From an uncultured Alphaproteobacteria bacterium (GTDB taxonomy: Bacteria > Pseudomonadota > Alphaproteobacteria > Puniceispirillales > Puniceispirillaceae), in contig CAJYBL010000083.1 in assembly GCA_913064995.1 (NCBI GenBank), positions 1-6,662 on the forward strand: a DNA stretch of 6,662 nt, given 5' to 3'. Position 1 is the first letter of the stretch; each line of letters begins with the position of its first letter. The notes under the pieces were generated by a model. The model worked only from the letters and a program-made list of their open reading frames with translations. It did no database searches and had not been told where the DNA came from. The position numbers and the translations under genes were made by a program. Positions 5,635 to 6,662 of the stretch are shown here, one piece after another.

Positions 5635-6662
5635 TTAAGAACCGGCTTTAATGCGCAAAATTAACGCATCCATTGCCTCGGTTAAAAGCGCTTCACTTTC
5701 GGCTTCGACCATCACGCGAACCAAAGCTTCGGTTCCAGATGGGCGTACCAGAACACGCCCCTTGCCGTTTAGATTAGCCTCAATATTGGCAATGTCGGAT
5801 TGCAACTTTTTATCCTGAAGAATAGCTGGATCAATCCCGCGCAGATTTTCCAGCCTTTGGGAGTTTGGCGAAAAGCTGTTGAACAGCGTGCTGGCTTTTT
5901 TGCCGCTTGCCTTGAGCAGGGTTAGCATCTGCAATGCCGTCAGCAAGCCATCACCCGACCGCGCAAAATCGGTCATCAGCATATGGCCTGACGGTTCGCC
6001 GCCAAGATTCAGCCCATCTTGCCGCATCTTTTCAAGAATATAGCGATCACCAACAGCAACGCGGTGCAAATCAATCCCTGCCTTGCCAAGTCTGGCCTCA
6101 AGGCCGCGATTGGTCATCACCGTGCCAACAACCGCGTTGTTGGCAAGCGTTCCGCGTTCCTGCATAGCAAGCGCAAGGCAGCCCAGAATCTGATCACCAT
6201 CAATAATTTTGCCAGTTTCATCAGCCATGATCAGCCGGTCGGCATCACCATCAAGGCAAATCCCCGCATCGGCACCATGCGCCACCACTGCCGCTGCCAT
6301 CACCTGCGGATGAACCGCACCGCAATTTTCATTAATATTGAGACCGTCAGGCGATACCGCCAATGGCACAATTTCAGCACCAAGTTCATAAAGCGTGTCC
6401 GGCGCGGTGCGATAGGCAGCGCCATTTGCACAATCAACAACCAGCTTTAGCCCATCAAGACGCGTGCGCCCGGGCAAGGTGGATTTGGCAAATTCAACAT
6501 AGCGACCAACCGAATCAAGCATGCGGCGCGCACGGCCAAGATCAGGCGCGTCAGCAAGCGCAATTGAACCGGCAGCCAATGCCGAAATTTCAGCTTCGAT
6601 TTTGTCATCAAGCTTAAACCCATCGGGGCCAAAAAGCTTGATGCCATTATCATGATGCGGGT
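5635..6662 (-). CDS. glmM: Phosphoglucosamine mutase GlmM (5' end beyond the window)
   Basis: GlmM converts glucosamine-6-phosphate to glucosamine-1-phosphate, feeding UDP-N-acetylglucosamine for peptidoglycan and LPS. The frame is open to the right edge, leaving 341 residues; the first visible ones, PHHDNGIKLFGPDGFKL, follow the catalytic ASHN motif, so the phosphorylated serine lies just outside. This matches the E. coli protein (445 residues) from about residue 105 on. The metal-binding DGDADR is at fragment residues 137-142 (bases 6235-6252), the sugar-binding GGEPSGHM at 220-227, and the phosphate-binding RPSGTEALVRVMVE at 306-319. Reading the gene as starting at the internal TTG (6577-6579) would be wrong, because homology continues upstream. 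The tail after the stop is A-rich with no convincing terminator hairpin, so some read-through into serC is possible. Confidence 0.97.
   Translation of the reverse strand, partial: PHHDNGIKLFGPDGFKLDDKIEAEISALAAGSIALADAPDLGRARRMLDSVGRYVEFAKSTLPGRTRLDGLKLVVDCANGAAYRTAPDTLYELGAEIVPLAVSPDGLNINENCGAVHPQVMAAAVVAHGADAGICLDGDADRLIMADETGKIIDGDQILGCLALAMQERGTLANNAVVGTVMTNRGLEARLGKAGIDLHRVAVGDRYILEKMRQDGLNLGGEPSGHMLMTDFARSGDGLLTALQMLTLLKASGKKASTLFNSFSPNSQRLENLRGIDPAILQDKKLQSDIANIEANLNGKGRVLVRPSGTEALVRVMVEAESEALLTEAMDALILRIKAGS

Noticed and set aside
5584..5637. Possible terminator after glmM in the A-rich tail
   Set aside because: Only a weak GGTT/AACC pairing is available and there is no U-tract in the right place on the transcribed strand.

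Overview
This window looks like a core-chromosome segment of an alphaproteobacterium of moderate GC content. The evidence is the RpoH type, the alphaproteobacterial SerC subfamily, and the serC-serA pair lying next to purA and rpoH. A marine Rhodospirillales-like or SAR116-like lineage would fit, but that is an inference from protein style and gene order, not a demonstrated assignment. I see no phage, insertion sequence, CRISPR array, tRNA or rRNA.

Layout: rpoH (heat-shock sigma factor) reads rightward at 125-1036. Everything else reads leftward. Going right to left, these are glmM (phosphoglucosamine mutase, cut by the right edge), serC (phosphoserine aminotransferase), serA (phosphoglycerate dehydrogenase) and purA (adenylosuccinate synthase). 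rpoH and purA converge and overlap by four bases, so both TAG stops sit in one CTAG palindrome. serC and serA form a two-gene serine-synthesis unit, probably transcribed from a promoter in the 151-bp glmM-serC gap. A compact hairpin there fits the position of the alphaproteobacterial serC leader motif. purA probably has its own promoter in the 269-bp serA-purA gap.

The genes join central metabolism. SerA and SerC turn 3-phosphoglycerate into phosphoserine, PurA commits IMP to AMP synthesis, GlmM supplies glucosamine-1-phosphate for peptidoglycan and LPS, and RpoH directs heat-shock transcription.

The coding regions are ordinary housekeeping genes with intact motifs. What deserves a second look lies between them: the serA-purA gap (hisZ often sits here in related genomes as I recall; here there is an unexplained open frame, repeated GGCATG boxes and a possible ribosome-site hairpin), the serC leader, a nine-residue CPVCG mini-ORF before serA, and the hairpin before rpoH. 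I found no convincing new multi-gene system.
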